A stretch of DNA of 64,000 bases, taken from Nematostella vectensis (Eukaryota; Cnidaria; Anthozoa; Actiniaria; Edwardsiidae). The position numbers and the translations under genes were made by a program. Of this stretch, positions 46,394 through 60,000 are shown one piece after another. Numbering within the stretch: position 1 is the first letter of the stretch; every line of letters begins with the position of its first letter. The stretch is taken from positions 12,115,719-12,179,718 of the forward strand of contig NC_064046.1 in assembly GCF_932526225.1 (NCBI RefSeq), given 5' to 3'. The notes under the pieces are model-generated. The model made no database searches. It was given only the letters and a program-made list of their open reading frames with translations, and was not told the origin of the DNA.

Positions 46394-49300
46394 GTTTTGT
46401 CTAATTTCCGTGTTGCCCTTGACAACATTCTAAAGTAAGTATTTCAAATGTTTGAGAAGATTTCTTTGTCTCATAACCTCAGACCTTCCACAAGCTGTAT
46501 AATCTGTAATATTTGAGCTTATTCAAAGGAAATGATCATTGTAGATAGTGACAATACCCCTTAATTTACAAATTGTAGAAGGCTAGCCCCCTCCCCTCTC
46601 TCCTCTCCCCCACACACATACATCACCAGCGGCGTGGAAAGGGTTTTAAACAGGAGGGGGCCCAAAAGGACATTTCAAGACGTTTTCTTCTGTATATTAG
46701 ATAATGTCTCATACATTTACTGTTTTTTTGTGTGTGCTAATAGGAGGGGGGGGGGGGGGGCACCCAACTGGCTACCCCTCTGCAAACTCAAATAAGTCAG
46801 TGGGTCTACCACATGATTTAGTAGCAAAGCAACAAAATCTGAAAAGTCTTCAATGTAGCCAGCATTAATTCTTATTATAAATAATACATTTCTGCCGATG
46901 GAATGTAATGATAGAGGCAGAAATGTTTATTTTGACGGCATGTGAATAACACGTGGGCATGTGAAGAGAGTGCAGTATGGGTATGAGTATATAAGGGGAG
47001 ACATAGCGTACTAGTGTCAATCTAGCCAGCTCCTCTGTTTAAGCCATTTTGACTTTTGCTATTTTTTTTATGTGTATTTTCTTCTTTAAACTTTTTCTTC
47101 GGCTCTTAAGCCCCAAGTGCACGCAATGCTGAGCATTGGTTCGGGGAATACGGTCCAGACTTTTTTCCCACAGGGATTTTATCTCTGGTTTACGTGTCCG
47201 GCTCAGTATTACCTTCTTGTAAATATAAATTAGGTGATTATAATATTTCACCTTTTTCAGATTGTTATTGTATTGGAAATTCAGCAGTGTTTACTGCTTG
47301 TCAGATTGTTTTGCATTCAGTAATGTTCATTCAGCAGTGATTACTGCTAGCTGGGCGCTGGCTACATATCCAAAATAAACAGGAGTTCTCCTGAAGTGTG
47401 TTTGTTGTAAAGTGTTATAAAATGGAGGCAAAATTTAAGGATTGTTCAGGGTTCTAGGAAGGAGCTCCCTACCTAAAGCATAAGGATGTTTTTATCAATA
47501 ATAAAATTGCCAGTTAAAACTGTACCAACAGCTGTACATGGGTTGGCATTCAGTGAGTACAGTAACATTCACTGTATGAGCACCCCACCATATGTCCCGC
47601 CCCTTCTCACTCTACCGTACTCCTGTCTATCGCACATGCTTAATACTGATTGTTGCCTGTAGATATGGGCTACTTATTGATCCTGTTGAGGTTGCCACAA
47701 TCTTTCTTCAAGACCCTTACAGCTGGCCATCAGCAAGTCTGTTTGTCTGTAAGTCCATGACACAGCCAACATTTCATAAAACAGGCCTCTTTGAATGAAA
47801 CCCCTATAATGCAGATACCATAAAAGACAAATGTGGGAGACAGTTTTATGTTATACCATTAATATCATTTCATTTGTTTTAGTAAACATCTGTTATCACG
47901 AGGATCTGGCTTATGCTTTAGTAAAAAGGAAATTATTTCTAAGGGAAGAAAAAAAGGGAAGAAAAAAAAATCCAAAAAGCTATAAAAAAGAAGATACAGT
48001 AGAGGTGACCTCCCATCCACCCCCTATCCAATTTTTTTTAATGACCATCCACAAGGCCCATACACAAGGGGGTGCGCAGGGTGGGTCATTTCTTATTAAG
48101 GAATCTTTAAATACTATGATTTTTCCATATGATACCTATGACGCACACCCCTCCTTGACAGCCTTGGGATGAGCCTGATAGGTATAGAAAGAACTCTACA
48201 CCATTCAGAATATGACATTCCAAGCTTTTATTCTTATATCTTGGCACAATATTTACAAAATAATACATCGATCATCACTTTTTTCAGTTTTAATCTCCAA
48301 TTCTCTTTTTTTTTCCAAGTTGTCCTTGACCCCCTCCTCCTTTCCGATGTTTTGATTTTTTTTAACTTTACAAGATCCCTTTTAGTGAACACCCTTCATA
48401 AACTAAATATGGTGTATCTTAGTTAAGTTTGTGCTCATAACGCATACCTGTTAACCTCCGAAAATCTCAAGACTTGAGAATTTTATTGGGGAGGAGTGGG
48501 GTATATTCATTTTTGGAGGGGAGGGGTTTGCCGTCGAAAGCTCTCGCAAACAAATCCACTTATAGATCTCACATGTGTGTTAGATAGATTGTGCAATTTT
48601 AAAAGAAAATAGTCAAAATGACTTTCTAAAGAATAATTTTTTGGAAGCGATAAAAATTGCTAAAAAGCGAGAGATTTGGTGCTCCACGTGGGAGAGAGGA
48701 ACAGGGGTCCAAAATCTTGAGACTCCCGCCTAATGCGGGAGAGCTGACAGGTATGCATAAGAAAGAGAATAGCCAGGTAAAGAAATTTGAGAGAGTGCCT
48801 TTAATAAAAGCTTTCCAGTGTCCGATAGCTTGGAGTTGACTATGTTATACACTCATCTTTGTATGAGGTTTGTTTTTAACATTCTACAACAATTCAAAAT
48901 GAGACTTACTAATTAGTATCTGTTTTTTCAGGCTCTAATATTTTTATACAGTTTGCTTTCTTTGTGGAAAACTTGTTAGCCAAGGTAATTAGTGATAAAA
49001 TGTAACTGCATACTTAAACCCTCTTTGGGCCACATCACACAAACAAATCCAAAACAACGTCATAACAAATTTTTTTTATGCATTATTTTTTATACAACTT
49101 TGACTCTTCTCTTTTTCGATCTCTGTGGTAGAAAATCATTGCCATGGCCTCATATCTCATCCTTTTTGAAATGCTGAATTTTATTCACTCTTATACTTTA
49201 AAAAAGGCTGGTTATGCCAACATTTTACATGCTTGCTCAATACCAAGTCACACAAAGCATCCATTTCCATTGGCTTATTTGAGTGCCTAACCAAGACCAT

Positions 49301-52300
49301 TTTAATCAAATAATATTACTAAGTATTGGGCATAATTGGGAATGGTTCAGTTTTCTTTTAGCAGATTAAATTATAATTTCAAATGTAGGAGTGGATTGTC
49401 TTTTTAAGAAAGAAAATACCAATTTAATCATACATTTTGAATTTTTTTGAATAATTTTAAAATAACATAACAAAAATATGCATATCCAATGTTAATTTGT
49501 TTGCCTTACTTTTTCCTTGCTTTAGAGAAATATCTCCGAGGAGATTGGTAAAGGATTACACATATTCAACCTTATGATGATCCTGGTCGTTCCTATAATT
49601 GTCATTCTCTCATACAAGCCACCACCCTGTAAGTTGATTTTGTTTTTTATCATTGTTGCTGTTGCTGGATAGTGCTGTATTTTGGAATCCAATTTCAGGT
49701 TTCTTAAAAAGGGTGCAAAAGCATGTTGTTGTTTTTAAAGGGTGATGAATCTTTTGGGAGGCTTGTACAGGACTTAAAATGATCCCAGGACCCGAAACAA
49801 TCCCCGAAAGTTCCCCAACTGATCCCGGGACCTGAACTTGAAACCCCTGCTTGGATATGAGGGTTTCTAACCCTAACCTTCTTCAGGACAAAATATCTGA
49901 AATAACCTTTTTAGGACTGCAACCCTAATTTCTAAACCCTGTTTAGGAGAAATGGGAGATAAGATAACAAGGATGAAGCACGAAGCAGGTTTGGTGTTTT
50001 GATAATCTTCGGGGAGAGTTCTCAGAACATTCAAAATTACCTTAATGATTTGTGTCTCTCCAGACACAAAGAGCGTGTTATTTATTAATTTTTATCCAAG
50101 ATTCAGTAGTTCTATTGATGGACCTTTTATCATGTTTTTCCCAAGGGGCGGCAGGAATTGTTTGTGGAGCATATAGCATGCTTTGGCTCAAACTGATCAG
50201 TTACATCAGTGTCAACTTGTGGCACAGAAATAAACTCATCAAAACATCAGAAAAAGGTACTCATACTCTTTATACACTTCTTTATACCCCCATTATAGCC
50301 TCTCCCCCAGGCTCTTTTTTGCAGCGTGGCTTCCAGGGCCGAGCGGGCCCAGGCCCCCTATTTTCAGATATTTGGCTTAAAAATAACAAGCAAAACCACT
50401 GAAGAACAATGAATTCAGCCCCCCCCCCCCTTTTCTTGAAACTCCTTCTGTATCCGCCCCTGGCTTCTCACTAGTGACATCATTGATCCACATTGTCCAA
50501 AGAGTGTCAGTATAATCTGACCGCCATTTTGAGTGTCAGTGCTACTATAATCTGACTGCCATTTTGAGTGTCAGTCTTACAATAATCTGACCGCCATTTT
50601 GAAATTAAATATGACCACATAAATGAGTGTGTTATAAAGTGTCCTTTAAATACCCTGAGGGAAGGGGGGGGGATATTAAAGTCCCCCCCCAATATCTTCC
50701 CATTCCCCTTACAGTACTGTATTCCCTTATTGAGTGGATGTTCTTAAAGCTATGTTTCATTATATTCTTCCCACATCTGAATAAAGGTGATGAGTATATT
50801 TTTTGCCCAGAAAATGTTTCCAATGGAAAGAACAAGGAGCCTATGGTAGAATATCCTGATTACCTGACACAACAAGGTATTTGTTAAGCGTTCTATGAAT
50901 AGATTACATATGGATGTTCTCAGAAAAAAAAGGGATGGAGTAATAATGGGCATACAGTTTGAGCAGGCCCAGACCGTCTAGTCCTGTTTATAAAAGGAAA
51001 TGACTTTTCTGAGTGCAAATGCAGATTACATTGAAAAGACACAAAAACTGCACACAAATAAAATGGCACAATAAAGAAAAAAATGCAGATGAAAAACTCT
51101 AAAAACACAGGAACAGCATGCAAAAAGGGATTCGATTCTTTAGGTGTAAATATAAATAATATTGCTAATAAGTTAATTAAATTTATACTGTTGGGTACAC
51201 TTTCTGACCTTCAACTGCAAGGTATTGCTAAAGGTATTGCACACCTCAAAGCTGTAACAGGCTTCAAAATATCGGAGGCACGATACAGAAACATTAAGAA
51301 AATATTGAGGGGCAGAACCCCACCCCAACTGTTCATTTTCTTATGATTTGTGAAAATGATAGGGTGGAGGAGGGGGCACGTACCCCCAGGGCCTCACCCC
51401 CTGCTACGGACTGCACCTGCAGTTCTACTTGAGAAAGTTATTTTGATTTATTTTTGCTGCTCTTTTTATTTAGATTTGTACTACTTCCTACTATGTCCAA
51501 CTCTCTGTTATGAGCTCAACTTTCCACGGTTGCCAGCAATCAGAAAGAGGTTCCTCATCAGAAGAATTGTAGAATTTGTGAGTTGCTTGGAGTATAAAAC
51601 ATAAATTTTTGCCCAACAATGCTGGAGACGTTTATACTTTGTGTTGGGAGGATGACATGACTTTAACGCTGGAAGATGCTATTAAGTGTTTGATTCAGGT
51701 CAAACAGTGTGTTTTTGTTTTATGGTCAACCGAGCAGGATAAAGTCGTATTTGGTCTGTTAGCACACACACACGCAACGTCAATGTCTTAACACATTGAC
51801 ACTCGTAGTTTAATGAGGACTAACACAACTCCAAACTTGCTGCTAATGGCAGTTGTTTGGGACGTTTGTGTACTTGTGGTATGACAACGCAACGTTTCAC
51901 CAGCAAAGAGTGTGCCAGCTGGCAATGCTAGCCAACATTGGCGGTGATTGCACAGGGAGTTAGGTATCAAACATTCCAGCCAACTTATAGCTTGTCTGTT
52001 TTTCCTTAGTTTTTCCTCCTGGGTCTCATGATTGGTGTTGCGCAACAGGTACTATAACTGCTTTTGAAACTTTATTATTTGTTTGTTTTATTAATTACAA
52101 GCTCACAGGCAATCTTTTCTATTCTAATTCGCTGCGCTCAACCGAATAGAAAACACTTATTTTCTAAATAACGAGATGACAACGAGTTAGCAGGAGAGCC
52201 AGCCAGAAGATCGTTTATTAACAGGCGGTTTGAAGAGCTACAATTACAATGTAATATGAAAAAAATACAAATTGATTAAAGATCAAGACATTCTTAACCA

Positions 52301-55300
52301 ACCAATTGGTTGAAATTAACCCTCGTACAAAGTAGAACTTGTTAGTTTGCTGGAAGGCGTCAAGTTGAAGATGCAACGGTATGAAGCGAATAAATAATGA
52401 GTCATAATCAAGATTACGTAATGATAACAAAAGAAAAAAACAAAAATTTGTAAATAAATACATTTTATCTTTTTCAGTGGATTGTCCCTACTATCAAGAA
52501 TTCAATTAAACCACTACAGGTTCGTCTTACTTATAATGTGCTGTACTACTTGAATGTGATCTTGGATAATGTAAGATATCACAATTCACTTATTTTGAAC
52601 ATATATTTAACAAGTTGACAACCCTGGCCGTGCCGTTTGTTAAAAAAAAAAACTAATTTATGACCCCAGGTTAATTTTTTAATGCTCTTTTGCATGCATT
52701 TGTGTTTGGAGCGGTACATGAAAATAACAGCGTCTAAAGCTTTTTTCCATTTCTTTCATGACAAGAAACTCCCCCTGTGGAACAACTCCCCCCCTTAATG
52801 CCTTTCGTGAGTGAAAGGATGTGACAGGAAACCCTTCTGTTTACTCATGATGAGTTACCAATAAAGAATACAGTATCCTATCCATATCCTAATTAATATC
52901 ATTATGTGTGTTTCTATTCCAGAGAATGGAATATGCAAGAGCTGCAGAAAGGGTTATGAAGCTAGCTGTAAGTGTTAGAGACATCACTTAAATCCACTCA
53001 ACAAGAGGTACTAAAAAAGTCTTGCAGTACCCAAGTTCATATGATAAGAAGAAACTAAAAAGAATGCAATTATTAACAAGCTGGGTCATAAGGACAGAGT
53101 CATAAGAAACTTGCGTCCTTCAGCAAGCGGAAGCCAAGTTCGATTGTTTTCTTTCCAATAACCAGCCTATCCAGCAACATTTCAGGTTTTCTGTCAAGCA
53201 AATAAAGAGCTAAGATTAAACCATGTATAGGCAACTTATACGTCATACTGTCGGGTTGTGTGAGCAAACTCAAATTTGATCAGTATTGATTGTTTACACA
53301 ATTTGTGTTTTTTGTTCTTTGAGCAGATCCCAAATCATTTTTTGTGGCTTCTGTTCTTCTACTGCTATTTCCACTCGTTTCTTAACATCACGGGCGAGCT
53401 GCTAAGATTTGCTGATCGCTGCTTTTACAAAGATTGGTGGTAAGTCATATGCCTTGTTGTCCCTTTTTTGTGTTACTTTTTTCTCCATGCCTATAGCTTC
53501 ACTTTATCCCATTAAACATCTTGCTTTACATTATCATTACCAACCACGTATCTTACCATACACCTATTTCAAAATACACCTATTTTAATAAAGGTTGTCA
53601 GTGCAAATGGCAAATGTTGATTGGCAAATGGCAGTTCTACGACCTAAAGTAACCATGCGTCTCGAAGAACATGGATAAATCAAAACATTATCCATTAAAG
53701 GTTACCAATGCTTGGCTCTGACATTACTGGACTTTATTTAACACCTTTATTTTATAATAAGTACCCCTAAGCCATTTGCCATTCGCTATTTGCACACTGA
53801 CAACCTTTTGTGAAATAAGTGTATGTTGTCAGTGCAAATGGCAAATGACAACTCTCAAATGGCAGTTCAAAAAATACTATGGTACTTGTGAAAATGTGGA
53901 TAATTTCTGCGATTATCATCTTTATTCTTACAAATAATTATACCCATTAAGTAGTTATTGGTCTTAGAACTGCCATTTGCCAATTGCCATTCGCCATTTG
54001 CACTGACAACGTTTATTGAAATAGGTGTATTTGCCTTCTGTCCTATTAACCTTGACAAAGTAATTTCACCTTAATCTTTTTACCTGATCTTAACTTACCT
54101 TCTGTTTCTCTACCTTTACTTTACGTTCCCTCACATAAACTTATTTCGCCTTGCCTCTTTGTACCTTTTACCTCACCTCACCTTATCTTAACTCACCTCA
54201 TCTAGCATTTTTTGCACTCACCTCTCGTCCTTTACCTTGCCTTATCTCCCTATTATCTTACCTTACTCGATCTCTCCTACTATTGCCTTACCTCTTCTTG
54301 TCTTGCTTTGTTTTACGTTTATGCTATTATCTCACCTTACATGATCTCCCTAGCCTTGCCTTGCATCGCCTTTCCTCTCCTCAACCTTACCTTGCCCCAG
54401 CTCAACTCTGCTTACCTTTTCTTTCAACCTCTCCCCTTACCCTCCCTTACCTCCATTTCACCTTAGAATATCATCTCACCTTATCTTGCCTCATATTACC
54501 TTATTGTATTACCTTACCTCATTTCCCTTACCATAATATTACCACATCATTCTATCTCAACTCATTTCACACTTCCTTATATTATGTATCCCCTCCACAT
54601 GGCCTCATTTCCCTAACCATAATATTACCACATCATTCTATTTCAACTTATCTCACTCTTCCTTTTATTCAATTTCCTCACATCGCATCTAATTTCACCT
54701 CAACTTGCCTCACTTCACCTCATCTCACCCCACTTTACTTAAATGTTACACACTACTATGCATCACAAACTTGCTTACAAGATCTCAAATCTTACAGGAA
54801 TTCCAATACAGTACAGTATTTCTGGCAGAATTGGAATATTCCCGCACATCGATGGGCGGTCAGGTATGAAAATCCCAACAACAAAAGTTACCAGATGAGG
54901 ACAAGCAGTAACACAAAATTCCGTGAGAAAAAAGAGGAAATGTAGAAATCCATGGACAGACCATAGTAGATACGTTCACTTATTTATCACTTTATTATTT
55001 ACTCCAAATTTACTATCCTTGTATAAATGTAAGTGTAGGATAACCTACTGCATTGCCTTATATTTCTCCTAGGCATTTATACAAACCAATGATAAGGAGA
55101 GGATACTCAAACTTCCAGGCACAGATTGCTGTCTTCATGCTGTCTGCATTCTTCCATGAGGTAAGTTGACTCCACTTGTTTTATTTGGTTTATAAAACTT
55201 TTTAAAGTGTGGCTGATCCCACTATCCCTATGCCTAGTCCAATGCCCTCTTCCAGGCCCTACTGTTTATTGTGCTATCCGGTCATTGTACTTGACCCCAC

Positions 55301-56517
55301 CCTCCGTACACCTACCCCCATTTCCTAGCCTAACTGCAGATTCTGTTGTTGTAGTATCTGGTCAGCGTGCCCTTGAGGATGATCAAGCTCTGGTCCTTCT
55401 CAGCCATGATTGGCCAGGTTTGTTGAGATACCGTAATTTCATTAAACCCGATGAAAAAAATAATGGTCTAAAAAATAAAATAACAGAAACAAGCACAGTT
55501 AGCCAGATAAACTGTTATGGTTGCTCGCAGAAAAGGTTTGGACATCGGCTGCAGAAAAGGAGCCCACCAAGTAAAATCTGTTTTGGACGAATCATAGTGC
55601 CTGCAATATAGAGCATTCTACCAGAGAATCCTTATTCTAGCTGAACGCTAAGGAATAAAAACTATTGAGAATTTTTCAATATAAGCATCATTTCTTTTTT
55701 GATACCTCAAAATTGTGTAGCCCTGACGCGAATGCGCTCTAGCACCCCAAAGGTCTGTAAGTTTTTAAAGGTTTAGTGACGCGCATGCTCTTGTGAACAG
55801 TAAGGTCTGTATGAGGGGCGAGTGGCAGCTAGCGGTTTCCAGCTAGCACTCTAGCACGCCAAAGGTCTGTAAGTTTTCTAAAGGTTTAGTGTGCTTTCAG
55901 AAAAGATTCACAAATTCTCCAGCGTGGGGGGGGGGGGGGGGGGTCTTTAAGTGTCGATGTCGATAGGGTACAAGAATCGTGGTTGTTTTCATGCAAACAC
56001 AGCTTTTGGCAAAATCTGGGGGGTGGCTTGCCTCTTTAAAAATCTCCTTCATTGGAAATGGTGTGGAGGATTTGAAGAATGTCGATCACCCACTCCTTTG
56101 TTATTGTTTATCAATGAAATACTACGGTTTATTCACAAGGAAACTTCAAAATAACAATCTACGAATGAAGTCTGATACGTTATTGACGATATTTTATTGA
56201 AAATATCTTGGTTACTCGCTTGAATTAGCCGATGGAAATGGATTCCTTGTCTGACTCGGAAATGAGAGGGAGTATGAAATTGCGGCGTGAATGGCCTTCT
56301 TTAAGGGATCGCACATTGTCTCGGCTTTGTAGATTACCTGAGCTGTGTATCTTGCCTGTTCCAGCTGCCCATGGCGTTCTTCATCAAGAGATATATCCAT
56401 AACCCCAACTATGGCAACGTTGTGGTGTGGTGCTCCATCATACTGGGGCAGCCTTTGGCTATTATGATGTACTTTCACGACTACTATCTTTCGACACTCG
56501 AGACGAACGCGCAGTAG
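46394..56517 (+). CDS. DGAT1: Diacylglycerol O-acyltransferase 1, 15 exons, N-terminus not located
   Basis: An MBOAT-family ER membrane enzyme that joins acyl-CoA and diacylglycerol to make triacylglycerol. Exons: 46394-46434, 47663-47748, 48932-48984, 49526-49628, 50146-50256, 50787-50876, 51474-51577, 52010-52048, 52478-52519, 52923-52967, 53327-53439, 54798-54863, 55073-55160, 55355-55417, 56365-56517. These give 398 codons plus stop, all phases consistent. Motifs numbered from the first visible codon: KYGLLIDP near 14-21, DPYSWP near 31, [15 protein letters not shown] 271-277 (acyl-CoA-binding FYxDWWN), [10 protein letters not shown], and SAFFHE with the catalytic His at 326. Multiple hydrophobic segments fit the usual eight to nine membrane passes. 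Human DGAT1 has 488 residues, so about 100 N-terminal residues, usually disordered plus the first helix start, are missing. The first exon here begins in phase 0 after an AG. The BEL element and other repeats upstream may explain a distant first exon. Confidence 0.95.
46625..46795. mobile_element. Possible G-run MITE remnant (DGAT1 intron)
   Basis: Left side ccagcggcgtggaaagggtt and right side (G)n cacccaactggctacccctctg resemble the ends of small elements with homopolymer G just inside. Inverted termini are weak. Confidence 0.3.
49766..49842. repeat. Fragment of the GGACCCGAAA transposon end (DGAT1 intron)
   Basis: Carries tgtacagga, gatcccaggacccgaaac, aatccccgaaagttccccaa and ctgatcccgggacc in the same order as the left end of the element at 44059. 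It appears to be a solo end. Confidence 0.8.
50503..50607. repeat. About 35-bp triplicate (DGAT1 intron)
   Basis: Three copies of agtgtcagt, a spacer, and ataatctgaccgccattttg. Confidence 0.85.
53573..54033. mobile_element. Nested or paired foldback elements (DGAT1 intron)
   Basis: The outer ends are inverted: aatacacctattttaataaa plus ggttgtcagtgcaaatggc at 53573 and its complement ending in ggtgtattt at 54032. A second, central inverted set (gccatttgcc, tttgcacactgacaacc, then gttgtcagtgcaaatggc) lies at 53770-53870. The block therefore looks like two similar palindromic elements, end to end or one inside the other. No ORF. Confidence 0.85.
54040..54785. repeat. G-poor pyrimidine-rich tract (DGAT1 intron)
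   Basis: About 740 bases on the plus strand are nearly without G and full of ttacct, cacctcac and ccttat words. It runs to just upstream of the exon starting at 54798. The 264-codon open frame across it results from the composition (TAG and TGA stops need G). Confidence 0.9.
55742..55900. repeat. Local duplication (DGAT1 last intron)
   Basis: The word block ctagcaccccaaaggtctgtaagtt recurs as ctagcacgccaaaggtctgtaagtt about 110 bp later. Each is followed by a close match to aaaggtttagtg. A G run follows at 55926-55943. Confidence 0.75.
56075..56285 (+). repeat. Interspersed repeat shared with DDX1, copy 2
   Basis: Second copy of the repeat at 25968-26185, in the last intron of DGAT1. Confidence 0.85.
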
Positions 56518-56716
56518 ACTTGCAGGTAGAGTAGCTATGATGGACGTTATAGATACTGTAGTGAAAATAACTGAAAGAGAAAAATATTTCCAATCGCATT
56601 GGCATGGCAACAACATTTATGACATCAAAATTAACAACAACATAAACATCAAGCTATAACAACAACAGCAGCAACAATAATAAGATAACACTAGTTACGA
56701 CATCATAAACGATCAT

Positions 56717-56775
56717 CATCGTCATTGTCATCATCATCATCAGTTTCATCATCATCATCATCATCATCATCATCT
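56717..56775. repeat. (ATC)n microsatellite after DGAT1
   Basis: Near-pure catcatcat run in what may be the DGAT1 3' UTR. Confidence 0.9.
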
Positions 56776-57060
56776 TTATCTTCATTATATTCAACATATT
56801 TAACTAATGACGACGGCCATTAAAAACATTAATAGTTACCAGCTGAAGAATCACCAGCCAAACAGTACAATCCAGCATTTCTAGGTGAAATAGCACTTAT
56901 TTACCATGGACAGAACATTTCATGTTATATGTCATGTCTTTTCCATAAAACAATGCAATAGGTATTTATTATCATGAATAGCAAAATTGATATATAGACA
57001 TGTCTTTTCAGTGAGAAAAAATACCGAGCAATGAGTCGAGCAATAGCACTAAATGAGCAT

Positions 57061-57066
57061 AATAAA
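57061..57066 (+). terminator. Possible DGAT1 polyadenylation signal AATAAA
   Basis: First AATAAA seen after the stop, about 540 bases downstream. It would give a moderate 3' UTR. Confidence 0.4.
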
Positions 57067-57084
57067 GCATGAAAATTCCACTAG

Positions 57085-60000
57085 CTACATTAAAAAATCG
57101 TTTATCAGTAGTGATAAAACATACAAGCCAGTATTCAAAAGAACACTTAAGTTAAAAGTGTTAAACCATGGTTTCAGATAAAATGTTTGTAGATTTTTTT
57201 TTTTTTTTGCTTCAGTAATTCAAGTCAAATCCAATTGCGCTAAATAATTTATTGTGGAGGTGATATATGTAAATGTAGGTATTTTTGGTAAATTGATTGT
57301 GTTTCCTGAAAATAAACACGACTAACTAACATCTGGTGCGATATTGTTAAAGTTTTATATCTACATGAAGGGAGTGCTTGTAAATTAATCTTTATTTCGC
57401 GATTAAAACATACTTCAACGCTTAAAACATACTTCAACGCTTAAAACATACTTCACAGCGCCTAGAAGCAGGCTATATCATTTTTTTAACGTCTAAGAAC
57501 GGCTGGACCGTTCTTATTTTTGGATCATTTTAAGACTGGAAATGTTCTTAAGGACGTTCTTGAATTTTAGTGTACATAAAAGTATAATACCCAATGAGTT
57601 ATTAGGAAAGGAATTTCACAAATAATCAATAGCAATAATGTATAAGGTTGTTATTATGAGCACAATTTAGCTCTGCATTTTAGATCGCATCACACTAACA
57701 AAACAATATCTTTTCTGCTAGCTGAGTCTCGGCATTTTCTTAGTATATTCTCAAAATTTGTTGTAAACTCAGGCTGGATGTTCTTTTAAAAAAGGTTCTT
57801 ATAAGAGAGGAATAAATGCAGGGTCGTGTCTAGAGAAAAACATAGGGTGCGGTACAGAACACTTTAATTCCTTGGTCTAATTCACTGACCAAGGTTCAAA
57901 GCTCAAATCGGGATCTTTAGCTCTGATGATAGGTCACTAGATCCATACCAACGAAGACTTCATTCGAAGTCGAACTGAACCTTTACATGAGCAGGATTTT
58001 TCGTGCGTCTTTTACTTTGTCTGATATACAGACGGACCTTTGACAAAAATCATACGTCACGGGGAGCTAAATGATTTGACTGAACGACGAACTAAAGCGT
58101 TTAGGTCGTGTCGACAACATTTAGTTCGTCTCGTCTTTATACCAGATGAACTATCCGGAGGCTCATTATACGTCTGGAACATGGTACGTCTCTAGTATAA
58201 AAACGGCCAATGTGTTGTACCCTATTCCCTGGCGTTATATTCAAGACATGTGGTTAGCCCTGAGGTGGGAGGGGCTTAGGAGAGTAGACCGTTTCGGGTG
58301 ACGTCACATTGTCGACCACAGAAATGTCGAAACCCCACAAAAAAAAAACGAAAAGATCACGAGGGACTAACCTAAGGCACTTTTTTCAAATTTATTCATT
58401 ATTATTCATTCACTAATTCAATTCATCTTTTTAGAAAACCCCAGGGTTTTCGATGATGGTTATTTTAAAATTGGCCAACATGAAAATGGCTTGTTTGGAG
58501 ATCATTTAAGCAGTATCCCTTTTTTTTGTTCTTATTTAACCTAGTTTTTTTAAAACCTGCTTAAGACAAACATAGAATTGGCGCATATTAAAACCTTTCA
58601 CTAGTTTGCCTTTGAAACTCTCTCTGATATTATGTACTCGATTTAACAGTGCACCATGATCGAAATTTAAGCGATCAAGTGGGAATATTCTTAAATGAAA
58701 TGTCTCAAGAGGTTTTTTCGTTATATTTTGTTTTGTTTGTAATGCTAAGGAATCCTAAAAAAAATTATAGCAGGGGACTTTCTCATTTTTATATTTGTAA
58801 TAGGTTTATTTTGTAATGCTAACATCTATACAATGGGGGTATTCTCTTTGTTATCTTATGTTGTGTCTGAATGTCAAGGTTCCTTACAAAGGCACTTGAG
58901 CTACTCAGCGGCTATTTCTTTGTTACCGTTCTCATAACTCTTTTTGTAATGCTTGTCAACAGAACAGTTTGGGACATTTTTTTGTTGCCCTTTTTGTTGT
59001 GTTTGTTATGTCGAGGTTTTAGCATTGAAAAAGTAGAATTTGAACGTCAAGGTTTCAACATGAAAAGTATAGAGATTGAACGTGGAAGTGTTTTTTATGA
59101 CGATGTTTGTTTTGCCAAGATATCATGAAGCACGTGAAACCGGAAATTTCATGTTTTCTTTATATACCAATACCAATGTTTCTAATTCCAAGTTTTCCTC
59201 ACAAAAACTTAGCACTTGTCTTCGTCTACGAGATCTCTTTGCCTATCTATTTGTAAAACGGAGTTGGTTATGCCGAGGTTTCATTACTAGACCTAAGTTA
59301 CCCGTAAATCTCACCCAAATAATGTGGTTTATGTATTGAATGTTTATGATATGGATGTGGTTGTTTTGGAAAGCAACAGCAAATAGGGGAATGCAACTGT
59401 TTTGGCAGAAGAAACTGACGCGTTTTATCCGCCATATTGTTTAGCGATAATATTGCTTATGAAATATCACTCAAACTTCTAGACTGGCTTCCTAAGATCT
59501 ATCAAAAGCATGGACCGGCTTCGCACTGCTAATGCACAGCAGGGTTTCCCCCGAGGAGGAGCGCAACCATCACGTTTACCGTGATTTATGGACTCACATG
59601 TTCAAAAACATTTCACGTATTTCGTATTTCTTTCCCAAATCCCTATGTCGTATACGATATCTTTAGCGATATATCAAGGTTTAATGAGATAAATTTAAAG
59701 AGATAAATATATTTAGTTGCTGGTAAATCAATGTCGTGCGCCATCCGCATTGAGGAGCTTTCAATATATTTGGATACAAATATTTGATGCAGTCTCGAAA
59801 TAACCATCTGAAAGCAAATTTTAACACTACATCTAACTAAATTCAATCGAAATATCAATCACAAAAGTTTCCCAAAATGAGATGATGAAGTTGAATCCCT
59901 ACTCGTTAATTTTGTTTTCTTTGTCAGACTACAGCTAACAGAAAATCTTTAAAACACTAAAGGCACTTTCATAAGCAGACATATATTAGGGATATATATA

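Noticed and set aside
54151-54945. 264-codon ORF on the plus strand
   Set aside because: Open because the tract is nearly G-free; it overlaps the real DGAT1 exon 54798-54863 in another frame and shows no domain.
58871-59339. ORFs of 85-87 codons
   Set aside because: No family resemblance, overlapping frames, and no splice or promoter context.
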